Shown in pieces: positions 62,040 to 64,000 of a stretch of 64,000 bases of DNA. The first letter of the stretch is position 1. Each line of letters begins with the position of its first letter. The position numbers were made by a program, and so were the translations under genes. The notes beneath the pieces were generated by a model that saw only the letters and a list, made by a program, of their open reading frames with translations, was not told the DNA's origin and made no database searches. The DNA comes from Micropterix aruncella (taxonomy: Eukaryota; Arthropoda; Insecta; Lepidoptera; Micropterigidae). The stretch is from the NCBI GenBank assembly GCA_944548615.1, contig OX155957.1:3650795-3714794 (forward strand). The letters run 5' to 3'.

Positions 62040-62655
62040 GCACCATGGGCCCTTGCTGAGTTGACCACGAAGACCCATTTTGTTCAGGGTTGGTCACACT
62101 CACGGGTCAACAACCATCCGGCCGCCTCCACGCATGAAGTGCGATCCCTGGTAGGACTATGGCCTTAGGTCTAGTTTCCCCTAGGAGTCTTCATTCTGGC
62201 GCTCCTGGACGGTCTGCGCACCGTGCGGCGTAAGTCTAGAAGCAGTACTGTTTCCTATAGAGCGGGGGTGGTTGCTGACCTTACGGTGACTGATCTTGAA
62301 ACGACCATCAGCTACCCGATTCCGGGTGAAGAGCCGGGCAAATGATGCCGTGGTCCGCGATAGATTCGGTTGACACCGTTTCACCGCTACGTTTGGGAGA
62401 GGACCGCGCAAGCGACCTTAACCAGTCGAGAGACCGGAGTAATCTGGTCGCAATTAGAAGTAAGAGCGTGAGTGTAAGCCCGCTGGGTAACATACCTGGT
62501 TATCTCGCGGATAAGGCGTTGGCCTCTTAAGGGCATGTGGCGGAGCTTGACGGTGGACTGGTTTGTCCAAGTCTTCTGCGTTCACTTCACGGGAGATAGA
62601 ACGACCAATCGTTAAAATTTTCTAAGGTGACGGGTTCGCCCATTGTACTTGACTG
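62040..62655 (+). repeat. GC-rich dispersed repeat, near-complete copy
   Basis: Head-to-tail with the previous copy. All internal blocks are present from GGGCCCTTGCTGAGTTGACC to GGTGACGGGTTCGCCCATTG, with a short deletion after the GTGCGGCG block. Confidence 0.75.
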
Positions 62656-62659
62656 GTCT

Positions 62660-62990
62660 ATTTGTTTAAGCACCGTGCGGCGTCAGCCAATCGATTATGC
62701 ATTCCGACCACTGACAGTCGGGGAAGTCTGGAAACAGAGTCTCGGTTTTGAGTTAAAAATTTGAACACGAATTACCGCTATTAGGTAGAGGCCACGCAAG
62801 CGACTTCGAATCCACGACCAGACTGAAGGGTGGACAAATTCGTCCAAATCTGGTAGTCACTGCGCGAAGATGCCCTACTCGGTGGTATTTCTCAGTGTCT
62901 CGCGGTTTGTATGATAGTTGGATAACGACTGGTCTAAAGTCTTTACGACAGGATTCGGGGTAAGAAGATGGCAACAGCCAATATGACATC
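62660..62990 (+). repeat. GC-rich dispersed repeat, diverged variant
   Basis: Contains GCACCGTGCGGCGTCAGCCA, GAAGTCTGGAAACAGAGT, GAGGCCACGCAAGCGACTTC and CGTCCAAATCTGGTAGTC. This is the same diverged variant as 37850 and 48290, which suggests two subfamilies. Confidence 0.65.
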
Positions 62991-64000
62991 TTGGAGTAGC
63001 GGGCAACCTCACAGTGACTAAACATCTTCTAATTTAATATTTTTAGTTTTTCAAAAATCGTAGTATTAGATAAAAATTAATTAAACCTAACCTAACTGCA
63101 TCACACGAGACGTCCAAACTATGGTATGCTCTGAAACATTTCCTTGAATGATTAGATAATGATTAAAAGAATAATAAATTAAAGAAAGTTATGACACGAA
63201 TCTCGAATTCACTGGATAATTTTATAATGACACTTTTAATTATTTTTTGATAATACATATTTTTTTTTGATTTTGAATTTAATTTTATGATGATAAATTT
63301 AGTTTCGATGATAATTTTAATTACATTTTTAGTTTTATATCATATTTTGTACATTAATATATTTTATTTTATAGCTCTGTCCTATTAGCGCATAACAATA
63401 ATTATGACATAATTTAGAATTTAGCTTATAACACAATTTAAAATTATTTTTTTTCGTTTTGGACTATTTATTTATGATTTAATTTTTAATTTTCATTACA
63501 TTTTAATATTTTTACTAGGTAATACTCTTTTAAGTTAATTTTGGAAATGTTATTTAGATATTTATTAATTTAATATATTTATGACTACTTTAAACTAATT
63601 CTTCAATTTGAATACTTTCTTTAATCTATTTTTCATAATTTTATTTCATGATTTCTTAAATACTTATGAATACCTAATCTGATGTCTGTTGTAAAATATT
63701 TCCTGGTACGCCTGCTTTAGCACAGGCCTAGGTCTAGTAAGGCGGCGTTGACGTAGTGATCAAGATGATGCAGTGTGCTTTATGTTTTTGCTACTAGTCA
63801 TAATACGTTTTTTTGTAAATTTGCAGGGATGTATAATGTACATTTCATGCTTTACTTACTAAAAAAAATACAAAATCGTTTTAAAACTTTTATTCCTTTC
63901 TGATAAGTTAAAAATACTATTTTTTTGGGAATAAAAATCCTATTTATTTCCAAAAAAATATTCAAACAAATAGGTAAATTAATACAAATTGATTTTTTCA
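62991..64000. other. AT-rich DNA, nothing recognised
   Basis: Very AT-rich to the end of the window. A short GC-richer patch at 63700-63760 is unassigned. Confidence 0.4.

Overview
The window reads as a transposon-dense, AT-rich arthropod nuclear genome, most likely an insect. Evidence is the mix of RTE-like, CR1/Jockey-group and RNase H-bearing non-LTR retrotransposons, a Penelope-like element, mariner remnants, TTAA-flanked MITEs, Helitron-like elements with TC...CTAG ends, and long (TA)n tracts. No bacterial or organellar gene organisation is present and no complete host gene was found. The only hints of host genes are two short candidate first exons ending in good splice donors: minus strand 5389-5447 and plus strand 39677-39687.

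Layout. 0-7 kb: unassigned AT-rich DNA, three copies of a GC-rich dispersed repeat, a fragment of a restriction-like-endonuclease (RLE) retrotransposon, the minus-strand candidate exon, and a (TA)n tract. 7.4-10.6 kb: a nearly full-length RTE-like element (APE-type endonuclease plus RT) with an 8-bp tandem duplication, a FADD-to-FADY change in the RT active site and a one-base frameshift. 10.8-12.8 kb: reverse-strand RT remnants. 14.8-15.3 kb: a 441-bp almost perfect palindrome. 15.6-23.4 kb: a composite of six elements, most of them abutting (TA)n. Its centre is a Penelope-like element with two 500-bp pseudo-LTRs that differ at only two visible positions, and a TTAA-type MITE has landed inside its coding sequence. 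23.5-26 kb: a Helitron-like element split by a 5'-truncated RNase H-bearing LINE with a 14-bp target-site duplication; two unsplit relatives lie at 32.3-33.0 and 53.0-53.75 kb.

26-40 kb: a pyrimidine tract, RT tails, a cluster of the GC-rich repeat carrying several nested insertions, a possible solo LTR and a mariner fragment. 42-43.3 kb: a 5'-truncated LINE with an open 369-codon frame and poly(A). 45.5-46.7 kb: an RT tail and a mariner N-terminus. 48.3-52 kb: more GC-rich repeat, a self-complementary minisatellite, and a hairpin repeat carrying a CTCF-like motif. 55.85-60.5 kb: a nearly complete two-ORF LINE on the minus strand (PHD-type ORF1, then APE and RT split by a GT-dinucleotide slip). 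61.6-63 kb: the last GC-rich repeat cluster.

The genes do not form a pathway. They are independent mobile elements, nested in an order that can be partly reconstructed from interrupted copies and target-site duplications. Several disabling indels sit in A runs or a GT repeat, so some could be assembly errors rather than true decay. The points most worth following up are the Penelope/(TA)n composite with its candidate degenerate hammerhead motif, the young palindromes, and the unclassified GC-rich repeat family.
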